DNA of 14,884 nt, taken from contig JBILVQ010000057.1 in assembly GCA_044370375.1 (NCBI GenBank), positions 1 through 14,884 of the forward strand. The letters run 5' to 3'. Below the pieces are notes generated by a model, which did no database searches, had not been told where the DNA came from, and was given only the letters and a program-made list of their open reading frames with translations. Each line of letters starts with the position of its first letter. Within the stretch, counting starts at the first letter, position 1. The translations under genes and the position numbers were made by a program. The stretch comes from JBILVQ01 sp044370375 (GTDB lineage Bacteria; Bacteroidota; Bacteroidia; UBA4408). Of this stretch, positions 8,401 to 14,884 are shown piece by piece.

Positions 8401-10538
8401 TTTTCAGATGGAAGGAAAGTTCTTTTCAATATATTCCTCAAAAAACCGGATGGTCGCAAGCACATTTTTTTCAATTTAAAAATGACGATTATCGTTTCAT
8501 CCAATTCAACAGGAGCCAAAGGAAATTTGACTTTGTGCCCAATAGTAGGCAATTGAGTTGTAGAACTTACAGTGCACCTAACAATCAGTTTCCAACCAAC
8601 GCTGAATTGTATGCAACGGAATATCGACTTGATGCAGAAGTTCAAGACTATGCTGGTTGCCAGTATATACCGGCTTTTCATGTGGCTGTAATTGATTCGC
8701 TAACCTTGCAATCGTGGGGCAAATATTGGGTTGACAATTCGGTCAATCCGGCTGTAACTTACAATCCTAATCATAATTTCGGCAACGCAAACAACGGTTC
8801 TGCCTGCAGGAACCAAATGGAAAAGTACTTTATCTTCAGAACCAATAGTGCAGCGCAATTGGCAGGAATGAAAAACATGCTGCTTAACGAAATTCCGAAT
8901 GGGAATTACATTTTAATTTACACCTGGATAAAGGGAAATTTTCAGAGCCTTGCCGACACCAGTCTGTTAAGTGTTTTAGAAGGTTTAGGAGCGGATAGTG
9001 TAAGGTATTTGCCCAACCAAAAAGCATGGATATTTTTTGCCAGAAAGGGCGATCCCTCCACTGCGCAAGAGGTAATTAGTCCGGGCAATGGGAGCAGTGA
9101 AATTACCTTTAGCACTCCGTTAACAAGCAATTGGAATAACGGCATTATCAGTTCAACAGACATTGGTCCATCCAGTTCATGGAAGAGTTTACATTGGTAT
9201 CAAAAAAGCATTGAAAATCCTTCTAATGATAGTGTTTGGGTAAGGCTATTAGGACAACGTACAAATGGTATTTTCGACACCCTGTTGTTTCAAATTTTGC
9301 CGTCTGTTCAGTATGATTTATCTCTTCAGGGAATAGCGGATGCGCAGTTATACCCAAAATTAAAATTAGAATTTATTTGTAATGATCCGGTAACTTTTTC
9401 ACCGGCTCAAATCAGGAAATGGCAGATTTATCACGATGAAATTCCTGAATCTGCCGTAAACCCGCGGAAATTTTTTAGTATGTCGAAAACCCTTTTCGAA
9501 GAAGGGGAAACGGCCTATTTAAAATGTGCTATTGAGAATATCAGCAGGGCCTCCATGGATAGTTTAAAAATTAATTTTTGGTTGGAGGACAAAAACCGGA
9601 ACAAACAAATTCTTCCATACGCCTTGCAGGACTCTTTAAGAAAGGGCGATACGCTGATTGCATCCCTTGCAATTCCAACACTGGGTTATGCAGGCAACAA
9701 TACGTTATGGATGGAGGTAAATCCATTAAAACCGGGCTCCGGTCAATATTATCAATTGGAGCAATTTCACTTTAACAATTATTTGCAGGTCCCCATTAAA
9801 GTTAAGGAGGACATTACCAATCCTATCCTTGACGTAACCTTTGATGGTATTCACATCATGAACGGTGATTTAATTTCTGCCAAGCCGCATATTGTTATTA
9901 AGTTAAAAGATGAGAATAAATACCTCGCGCTCAATGACACCAGTAATTTTGCGTTATACTTAAAAAAGCCCGGAAGTGCCCAACCAGAAAGAATTTATTT
10001 TTCGGGCAATAACCCATACAATCTCCAATGGACCACTGCTCAATTGCCGAATAACACCTTTACCATTGAAATGAAACCTGAATTTCTAACGAACGGAAAA
10101 TACGAGTTAATGGCCGATGCCATGGATGCATCTCGTAATAGTTCTGGAGCGTTGGATTATAAAATTGAATTTGAGGTTATCAATGAGTCAACCATCACGG
10201 AAGTCATGAATTACCCTAACCCCTTTTCAGGAAAAACAAGTTTTGTTTTTACCTTAACAGGAAGTCGCTTACCGGATGAGTTTAATATCCGAATAATGAC
10301 CATTAGTGGTAAGGTGGTTAAAGAAATTACGATGGCTGATTTGGGCCCGATTCGAATTGGCCGTAACATCACCACCTACACTTGGGATGGAACAGATGAA
10401 TTCGGAGATCCTTTGGCCACGGGTGTTTATTTGTACAAGGTTAGCACGGGAATTGAGGGTGAAAGTATAGAGAAAAGAGCAACAGATGCAGATGAATTTT
10501 TCAAAAAAGGATGGGGCAAAATGATGCTAATCCGTTAA
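5463..10538 (+). CDS. porU2: T9SS PorU-type sortase, long form (PorU2-like; C25 gingipain family)
   Basis: The product is 1,691 residues, longer than canonical PorU (about 1,100-1,300). PorU removes C-terminal sorting domains from T9SS cargo and attaches the cargo to the cell surface. Residues 1-26 are a signal peptide (LQA cut before QSIV). Residues about 30-150 match the PorU N-terminal region. Residues 419-772 are a C25 cysteine peptidase domain: catalytic His643 in 'NFFGHAAG' and Cys673 in 'VANSCFVG', 30 residues apart as in gingipains. After this come a CARDB-like Ig domain (about 778-880), a fibronectin-like stretch ('YYWRV', about 965), a FAM3/ILEI-like region (about 1065-1200) and further Ig-like modules. 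The C-terminus (1583-1691) is FlgD/CTD-like with 'NYPNPF' and 'TGVYLYK'. It pairs with the upstream barrel gene. Catalytic residues are intact. The PorU2 name rests on length and domain layout. Confidence 0.9.
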   Translation: MARKHSTIIFFFALLLLNTCGGLQAQSIVQANSWINYTQNYYKFQIHQDGVYRIGYSALNSSGIQVATIDPRNFQLFARGREVPIYIEGESDGVFNTGDFIEFLGFKNDGWLDSAVYDTAQNIGNPYVSLFNDTATYFLTWNNSLFNLRMLPETDTVNFNQYQSETFCFRESVNIYKNEYYAGKTSSIATTDPEYSACEGWSSTNYTFSAGRTELLVSRNAYIGGPNAVLTAAVWGASQSLSFPNDQRVIVNQGTAAGPVLADIIFDGYQKVNLQIQVSPSNLGSPLSTFYFQSVNTGTGHLCYQTIPFIRLKYAHTFDFENQDQFIFTLPVNVSQLKSEIEFQNLGGTGNIICYDLTNRKKLPVVANGSGYRFLSPNLGNEKKIIVFRSSIIQNITQLNIIGNNGFFTNYQNDLATADFLLVYHPALQSSVQSYANYKTQKGFNVLTANIDQLYDQYGYGIKKHPLSIRNFAASAKGAFTGNTQQYLLLAGKAITPELNRNNPQYFAETLVPTMGFPASDNLLTTKIPGTTGYETGIPLGRIAAKNASELNAYLQKLIQFENNSNDLWTKKIIHFAGGFDAPSQNQLKYYLQQYENLLEDTLFGGQVTTFSKTSTAPIQITASDSIKNLIESGIAIMNFFGHAAGSGFDQNIDDPSVYNWNGKYPLLVANSCFVGNLHLPLGTYISASENYTLSPNVGTIGFLAQVGSGLPPVLFTYTHSFYKKLGREFYGEGIGKCMQEAVKEVQVNSYDLLKETCLEMTLHGDPSIRLFPKPLPDYRLTAPNVFTTPATLTSAVDSFVVNVIVDNIGRAINDSILLEAKRFLPDGSLDQTVIKVLKATYFQDTIQFKLATKPSQGAGINLMELYIDATNKVFELSESNNKISLQFFIRAEDINPIYPYEYAIVPESKVILKGSTSNPLAPLRNYKFQIDTNDSFLNPLATANISWLGGVVEWEVPFLLSDSVVYYWRVGLDTLINGVFRWKESSFQYIPQKTGWSQAHFFQFKNDDYRFIQFNRSQRKFDFVPNSRQLSCRTYSAPNNQFPTNAELYATEYRLDAEVQDYAGCQYIPAFHVAVIDSLTLQSWGKYWVDNSVNPAVTYNPNHNFGNANNGSACRNQMEKYFIFRTNSAAQLAGMKNMLLNEIPNGNYILIYTWIKGNFQSLADTSLLSVLEGLGADSVRYLPNQKAWIFFARKGDPSTAQEVISPGNGSSEITFSTPLTSNWNNGIISSTDIGPSSSWKSLHWYQKSIENPSNDSVWVRLLGQRTNGIFDTLLFQILPSVQYDLSLQGIADAQLYPKLKLEFICNDPVTFSPAQIRKWQIYHDEIPESAVNPRKFFSMSKTLFEEGETAYLKCAIENISRASMDSLKINFWLEDKNRNKQILPYALQDSLRKGDTLIASLAIPTLGYAGNNTLWMEVNPLKPGSGQYYQLEQFHFNNYLQVPIKVKEDITNPILDVTFDGIHIMNGDLISAKPHIVIKLKDENKYLALNDTSNFALYLKKPGSAQPERIYFSGNNPYNLQWTTAQLPNNTFTIEMKPEFLTNGKYELMADAMDASRNSSGALDYKIEFEVINESTITEVMNYPNPFSGKTSFVFTLTGSRLPDEFNIRIMTISGKVVKEITMADLGPIRIGRNITTYTWDGTDEFGDPLATGVYLYKVSTGIEGESIEKRATDADEFFKKGWGKMMLIR
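8655..9062 (+). other. FAM3/ILEI-like domain encoded inside the sortase gene
   Basis: Residues about 1065-1200 follow the order of a FAM3/interleukin-like EMT inducer domain. A strand 'AFHVAVIDSLTLQSWGKYW' is followed by an insert, then 'YFIFRTNSAAQLAGMKNML', then 'IPNGNYILIYTW', then 'LLSVLEGLGADSVRYL', then 'KAWIFFARKG'. This parallels FAM3 text of the type 'VVVNGKTGEVLDTKYF... IQPGTIVLVASFDD... LFADLGS... SWVFAGAKG', recalled from memory and not searched. Confidence 0.5.
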
Positions 10539-10544
10539 TAGTCT

Positions 10545-10552
10545 TACTTTTG
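10545..10552 (+). promoter_or_regulatory. -7 box (TACTTTTG) upstream of dsbD
   Basis: TACTTTTG is an exact TAnnTTTG match 20 nt before the dsbD ATG, inside the 34-nt gap after the sortase stop. The -33 element is not convincing. It suggests that dsbD can be transcribed on its own, with a leader of roughly 10-15 nt. Confidence 0.45.
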
Positions 10553-10572
10553 GAACCCAATTTTCGGTCAAC

Positions 10573-12642
10573 ATGAATAAATTAACCACCAGAATTTTTC
10601 TCCTTTTGTTGCTGATAGTGCAAACACTATCGGCCCAAATATTTAATCCTGTAAAATGGACTTATGGTGTAGAACAAGGGAATGAAAAGGAATGCACCCT
10701 TGTAATAACGGCAAATATTGAAAAGGGCTGGCATTTATATTCTCAATTTATTGGGAATGATGGCCCGATTCCAACGTCCTTTCAATTTGAAAAGAATAAA
10801 AATTTTGAACTGATTGGTGGAGTTACAGAAGGAAAGCCCATTGAAGAGTATGATAAAAATTTCGAAATGACTTTGAAATTTTTCGCCAACAAGGCTGTGT
10901 TCAAGCAGAAGATTAAGCTATTAACGAAGAAAGATTTTGTTGCCAAAGGAAGTCTTGAGTTTATGGTTTGTGATGACCATAAATGTTTACCTCCGGAAGT
11001 GATTGAATTTGCCATTAATGTAAAAGGTACTGAAGCTGTAATAAAAGGCGAAGCCACACCTGCTCAAGGCGAAAAGACAGAAGAAACCAAGTCGGCTCAG
11101 GCATCCCTTGTTGAGGGAGCGGCAACAGACTCAGGGGAAAAATCAATTCCGAAAGAAGTAAATTCCGAAAAACTAAACGAACAAAAAAAGGAAATCATAA
11201 CACCTACCGTAGAAGAAAAAAAATCCTCACTTGGAATTTTTATTGCAGGGTTCTTGGGAGGATTATTGGCCCTTCTTACCCCTTGTGTTTTTCCAATGAT
11301 ACCGCTTACTGTTAGTTTTTTTACCAAAAAGAGTGAAAACAAAAAGAAGGGTATTGTCAACGCGCTTATTTACTCGGTTTCAATTATTTTGATTTACGTT
11401 GCCCTTGGCATGATCATTACCCTTTCCCTTGGGCCTGATGCCTTGAATGCCATGGCGAGCAACGCCATTGTAAACATGGCTTTTTTTATAATCTTTCTAA
11501 TTTTCGCGGTTTCATTTTTGGGCGCCTTTGAAATTACCTTGCCCAGCAGTTGGATAAACAAGGCCGATTCAGCCAGTGAAAGAGGTGGGCTAATTGGAAT
11601 ATTCTTCATGGCCTTTACCCTATCGCTTGTATCATTTTCCTGTACGGGACCAATAATTGGAACTTTGTTGGTGCAGGCAGCGGTTGGTGGCAATGTGATT
11701 AATCCCATACTTGGGATGACCGGTTTTTCGGCTGCACTTGCCTTACCATTTGGTTTGTTTGCTGCATTTCCGGGTTGGTTAAATTCTTTGCCCAAATCGG
11801 GTGGGTGGTTGAATTCGGTTAAAGTTGTTTTGGGCTTATTGGAACTTGCACTTGCGCTTAAATTTTTCAGCAATGTTGATCTGGCTTATCATTGGGGAAT
11901 CTTAACGCGTGAACTATTTATTGCCTTATGGATTATCATTTTTACCATCATGGGTTTTTACTTGTTAGGGAAGTTAAAATTCTCTCACGATAGTGAAATT
12001 CCTTATGTGAGTATCCCAAGATTATTGTTTGCCATTCTCACCTTCAGTTTCGTGGTATATCTTGTTCCGGGAATGTGGGGTGCACCTTTAAAAATTATCA
12101 GCGGCTTCCCCCCTCCCACTTTTTATACAGAAGGATGGAGTTTGGGTGGAGGAAATCAGGCTGAATCGACCGGAATCCCAGGAACGGATCCAAGCCATTG
12201 TCCGCATAATTTAAGTTGCTTTCATGATTATGACCTAGCCTTAAATTACGCCAAACAAACAGGAAAACCACTGATGGTAGATTTTACCGGCTGGAGTTGT
12301 GTTAACTGCCGAAAGATGGAAGACCAAGTTTGGATTGACCCAATGGTTCTGCAAAGACTAAGGAACGATTATGTTTTGGTTTCCTTATATGTTGATGACA
12401 AAACAGAATTGCCTGAAAACGAGAAAAAGGTTTCTGTTACCACCGGAAAAAAAATAAAAACCATGGGTAATAAATGGAGCGATTTACAAACCATCAGGTT
12501 TAAAACCAATTCTCAACCTTATTACGTTCTTTTAGACCATCAGGAAAACCCACTCAACCAACCAACAGGTTACGATCCGGATATTCAGAAATTCATCCGT
12601 TTTTTGGATGAAGGGAAAGAGAAATTCAAGGCATCAAAATAA
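10573..12642 (+). CDS. dsbD: DsbD-type thiol:disulfide interchange protein (CcdA-like membrane core plus C-terminal thioredoxin domain)
   Basis: The product is 689 residues and passes electrons from cytoplasmic thioredoxin to periplasmic thiol proteins. Residues 1-21 are a signal peptide (LSA cut before QIFN). Residues about 25-150 are a DsbD N-terminal domain with 'VCDDHKCLPP' (Cys133/Cys138). A charged Glu/Lys-rich linker follows (about 153-222). Residues about 225-510 hold eight predicted membrane helices with the buried redox pair Cys238 ('LTPCVFPMIPL') and Cys357 ('SFSCTGPIIG'). Residues about 555-689 are a thioredoxin-like domain with Cys576-x-x-Cys579 ('GWSCVNCRKM'). All three redox centres of a full DsbD are present. 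A further Cys543/Cys549 pair lies between the last helix and the thioredoxin domain. Two thioredoxin-fold genes upstream are natural clients. The gene ends in a strong hairpin terminator. Confidence 0.93.
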   Translation: MNKLTTRIFLLLLLIVQTLSAQIFNPVKWTYGVEQGNEKECTLVITANIEKGWHLYSQFIGNDGPIPTSFQFEKNKNFELIGGVTEGKPIEEYDKNFEMTLKFFANKAVFKQKIKLLTKKDFVAKGSLEFMVCDDHKCLPPEVIEFAINVKGTEAVIKGEATPAQGEKTEETKSAQASLVEGAATDSGEKSIPKEVNSEKLNEQKKEIITPTVEEKKSSLGIFIAGFLGGLLALLTPCVFPMIPLTVSFFTKKSENKKKGIVNALIYSVSIILIYVALGMIITLSLGPDALNAMASNAIVNMAFFIIFLIFAVSFLGAFEITLPSSWINKADSASERGGLIGIFFMAFTLSLVSFSCTGPIIGTLLVQAAVGGNVINPILGMTGFSAALALPFGLFAAFPGWLNSLPKSGGWLNSVKVVLGLLELALALKFFSNVDLAYHWGILTRELFIALWIIIFTIMGFYLLGKLKFSHDSEIPYVSIPRLLFAILTFSFVVYLVPGMWGAPLKIISGFPPPTFYTEGWSLGGGNQAESTGIPGTDPSHCPHNLSCFHDYDLALNYAKQTGKPLMVDFTGWSCVNCRKMEDQVWIDPMVLQRLRNDYVLVSLYVDDKTELPENEKKVSVTTGKKIKTMGNKWSDLQTIRFKTNSQPYYVLLDHQENPLNQPTGYDPDIQKFIRFLDEGKEKFKASK

Positions 12643-12678
12643 AAGAGGCGGTCGAAAATGACCGCCTCTTTTATTTTT
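12636..12678. terminator. Bidirectional intrinsic terminator between dsbD and the M43 protease gene
   Basis: There is a perfect 18-bp inverted repeat: left arm 12636-12653, loop GAAAAT 12654-12659, right arm 12660-12677. The GC-rich core is GAGGCGGTC/GACCGCCTC. The outer A/T parts give a U-tract on both strands, so it can stop transcription from either side of this convergent pair. The dsbD stop codon (12640-12642) lies inside the left arm, and the protease stop is 14 nt beyond it. Confidence 0.93.
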
Positions 12679-12691
12679 CCGGAAGTGATGA

Positions 12692-14794
12692 TTACTTCAC
12701 CAAAAACTTTTGCGTTATTACCGATTCGCCGGAAGATATTCTGAGGAAATAAATACCGTTTGACGGAAACAAATTCTTATCAAGGGTAATTTTTTGTAAA
12801 CCAACATTCATTTTTCCATTAAACAATTCATTGGTTTCACGTCCTAAAACATCCATAACACTAACCCTTACATTTCCTGATTTAAGGAGGTCAAACTCAA
12901 CTACAGAGTTGTTGGCCAATGGATTTGGATAAATGTTGAGTGCTTCTAGGTCCGCTGAGGATTCATTCAATGCGCTTGGAGAATTAATATTAATATCATC
13001 CAAAAAAATATTGTTACCTGATCCGGCAATGAAGCGAAACATAAAGCGGACATTTGAGTCATTTACAAAACTAGACAGGCTGATAAAATCCTCCTTCCAT
13101 TGGGTTGTACTTCCTGCTACAGGGGTAAAAAGGGAAGAAGTAGCATTCGAGGTTGACAATCCGGTGCCTGTTAACGTCTTCCTTTTGGTCCATGTTTTAC
13201 CGCAATTATCCGAAACATAAACCTCTAAGGAATTGGCTGCTGCATCAGAGTTTGGCAATTGAGCATAAGCATATTTGAAATAAAGTTTAGGACTTACAAA
13301 CTGCGTTAAATCAACAGAGGGCGTAATGATATCATCCACATCTCCTATTTGACTATTGAGATTATACAACCTCAAAGATTTAGAACCTGTAAAACCTGTA
13401 CTGGTTACAATGGTCCATGCAGGCCCTGAAGAATTTACCACTTGCCAGTTTGCATTGCTTAAAGAAATACTCTCAAAGCTTTCATAAAAATTAGTACCGG
13501 TAATATCAGGTTGAACATTTTCCACCTGGATAAAAGAATTTTTGGTTTCGGTGTTGGAACCGGTAGCGTTGGTAGCGGTTAGGCTAACATTATACACACC
13601 AGGATTTGCATAAACCACTGTTGGATTTTGTAGGGTTGATGAAGAAGGATTTCCACCGGGGAAGCTCCATGACCATGATGTAGAAGCAGCATTCCAGCTT
13701 TCATCAGAAAACTGAATGCTACCGTTGGAGCAAATGGCAATGCCATCACTTGAGAAATCGGCAATGGGGGCACAAATGGGGGCTGGTGTAATATTCAAAC
13801 CTGTTGCATTCAAATTTGCAGTGGTCCAAAGAGAACTTCTTTGAGCCGTATTTGATGTTAGTGCTGCCCTCATTCTGCTTCTTTGCCCATCGGTAAACAT
13901 GGTAGAGCAATAGGAATACTCCATGAAGTTTTGCACATTATCAATGGGGGAACCGCAACTTGAGCCATTTAAATTACAGGAGGTCCATCCAATGGTATTG
14001 GGTGTATCGGAAACCTGATCATCATCTTGGCAATTGGATGCTAAGCCTGGTGAATTTGAATCTCCCCAAGTGTGGGCAAGATTCAGCCAATGGCCTGCCT
14101 CATGGGTTAAGGAGCGAGCACGGTTGTAGCTTCCTGTACCAATGGAGCCAACATAAGTTGAAAGAATCATAATTCCATCCACTGCTGCTCCCCAGCCACC
14201 TGCAACGGAAGACGGGTACATGGAATAACCGGCTGCACCGCTCGCGATGTCTCTCACCACCCATATATTCAAGTACTTATTTCTTGGCCATGGATTCAAT
14301 TTAGCATCATCGTCACCAACGTTCGTAAGGGGTGAAACAATCCTGTCAATTCCGTTGGTACAATTTCCATTAGGGTCTAGACGTGCCAGTTTAAACTCAA
14401 TTTCACAATCGGCAGCAATTGATTGAAAGGCCGGCACCGTATTGGCAACATCTGCATTGAGTTTTCGAAAATCCTCGGTCATAATCCTAACTGCATCTTC
14501 CACTTGGGCATCAGAGATATTTTCTGATCCATACTGATGAAGGATGTGAAACACAACCGGAATTGTATAAACAGGTAATTGTGAACGTTGATTTTCGCTA
14601 AAGCTTCTGGTGTGTTGTTCTAAATCCATTGCCGCCCTTGGTGCATCAGGATTATCTCGCCTAGCCTTTTCATTAGCGTGAGCAGTTCCACAAAAATGAT
14701 GTTCGTGTGTTTGTGCAAACAGGTTGTTAGGATTTTGAACAATTAGTAAGCCCATTAACAGGAAAACTTTCGAAAGGGAAAGCTTTGTTTTCAT
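12692..14794 (-). CDS. Secreted M43-family metalloprotease with PKD domain and T9SS sorting domain
   Basis: The product is 700 residues and an exported zinc protease of the pappalysin/cytophagalysin group (M43). Residues 1-28 are a signal peptide (LFA cut before QTHE). A pro-region precedes the catalytic domain. The zinc site is HEAGHWLNLAH (His231, Glu232, His235, His241), and the Met-turn is Met291 in 'NFMEYSYC'. The usual Gly at the eighth motif position is Asn. Residues about 342-427 are a PKD domain ('WSWSFPGG', 'PGVYNVSLTATNATG'). Residues about 434-608 form a jelly-roll, adhesin-like module ending 'FLDDINI'. Residues 618-700 are a type A T9SS C-terminal domain ('NIYPNP', 'GIYFLRI', ending QKFLVK), so it should be exported by T9SS and cut by a PorU-type sortase like the one nearby. 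It is convergent with dsbD and shares its terminator. Confidence 0.93.
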   Translation of the reverse strand: MKTKLSLSKVFLLMGLLIVQNPNNLFAQTHEHHFCGTAHANEKARRDNPDAPRAAMDLEQHTRSFSENQRSQLPVYTIPVVFHILHQYGSENISDAQVEDAVRIMTEDFRKLNADVANTVPAFQSIAADCEIEFKLARLDPNGNCTNGIDRIVSPLTNVGDDDAKLNPWPRNKYLNIWVVRDIASGAAGYSMYPSSVAGGWGAAVDGIMILSTYVGSIGTGSYNRARSLTHEAGHWLNLAHTWGDSNSPGLASNCQDDDQVSDTPNTIGWTSCNLNGSSCGSPIDNVQNFMEYSYCSTMFTDGQRSRMRAALTSNTAQRSSLWTTANLNATGLNITPAPICAPIADFSSDGIAICSNGSIQFSDESWNAASTSWSWSFPGGNPSSSTLQNPTVVYANPGVYNVSLTATNATGSNTETKNSFIQVENVQPDITGTNFYESFESISLSNANWQVVNSSGPAWTIVTSTGFTGSKSLRLYNLNSQIGDVDDIITPSVDLTQFVSPKLYFKYAYAQLPNSDAAANSLEVYVSDNCGKTWTKRKTLTGTGLSTSNATSSLFTPVAGSTTQWKEDFISLSSFVNDSNVRFMFRFIAGSGNNIFLDDININSPSALNESSADLEALNIYPNPLANNSVVEFDLLKSGNVRVSVMDVLGRETNELFNGKMNVGLQKITLDKNLFPSNGIYFLRISSGESVITQKFLVK

Positions 14795-14834
14795 TGGTTG
14801 ATTATTTTGGTTTTTGGTTGGGATGTTAAAAATA

Positions 14835-14842
14835 CAAATAAA
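14835..14842 (-). promoter_or_regulatory. Possible -7 box for the M43 protease gene
   Basis: On the minus strand TTTATTTG differs from TAnnTTTG at one position. It lies about 40 nt upstream of the ATG and would give a leader of about 33 nt rich in A and C. A TTA, rather than TTG, sits 19 nt upstream of it. Weak support. Confidence 0.3.
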
Positions 14843-14884
14843 CGGTCAAAAAGTTTAAGGCTAACCCAAGGCATTCTTTAGGTC

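Noticed and set aside
5463..10538. Possibility that the long sortase gene is a fusion or frameshift of two genes
   Set aside because: The frame is continuous and the composition uniform, with domains in a sensible order from signal peptide to C-terminal module, so it is a single gene.
11394..11873. Open frame of 159 codons on the minus strand opposite the DsbD membrane region
   Set aside because: It is antisense to an intact, conserved membrane domain, has low-complexity composition and no signal or family resemblance. It is a shadow frame.
1..14884. CRISPR arrays, tRNA/rRNA genes, insertion sequences, phage genes
   Set aside because: No spaced identical repeats, tRNA-like cloverleaf sequence, transposase motifs or terminal inverted repeats were seen; the only repeats are the diverged TSP3 units.

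Overview
The window is a gene-dense, AT-rich stretch from a member of the phylum Bacteroidota, probably a free-living gliding or cell-surface-active lineage with a type IX secretion system (T9SS). The evidence is a sortase of the PorU type, a PorV/PorQ-family barrel, a secreted M43 metalloprotease with a T9SS C-terminal sorting domain, an OmpA-type protein with calcium-binding TSP3 repeats, a TonB-receptor-like C-terminus, and promoter boxes matching the Bacteroidota -7 consensus TAnnTTTG. I cannot place it below phylum from sequence alone.

Layout: 1-118 is the 3' end of an outer-membrane barrel gene that starts outside the window. A run of four plus-strand genes follows (259-4249): a small exported protein with a carboxypeptidase-regulatory-like fold, a DUF5723/TSP3/OmpA outer-membrane protein, a TlpA-like thioredoxin, and a redoxin-type protein with a CxxC motif. 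They are spaced 12 nt, 17 nt and a 4-nt overlap apart, so they probably form one transcript. At 4313-4343 there is a good Bacteroidota promoter, with a perfect palindrome over its -33 element. It drives a PorV/PorQ-family barrel (start corrected to 4367), which is followed 22 nt later by a 1,691-residue PorU-type sortase (PorU2-like) with its own near-leaderless -7 box. Then comes dsbD, a transmembrane thiol-disulfide reductase, also with its own -7 box. It ends in an 18-bp perfect hairpin that serves as a shared terminator with a convergent minus-strand gene, the M43 protease (12692-14794).

How they fit together: the sortase and barrel would process and hold T9SS cargo at the outer membrane, and the M43 protease is a plausible cargo next door. 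The DsbD homologue would supply reducing equivalents across the inner membrane to periplasmic thioredoxin-fold proteins such as the two encoded upstream. The OmpA-type protein would tie the outer membrane to the wall, although one of its two canonical peptidoglycan-binding residues is replaced.

The most interesting signals are a region in the sortase that resembles the animal FAM3/ILEI fold, the palindrome overlapping the promoter of the sortase-barrel pair, the near-leaderless sortase promoter, and the missing Asp in the OmpA domain. No RNA genes, CRISPR arrays, insertion sequences or phage genes were seen.
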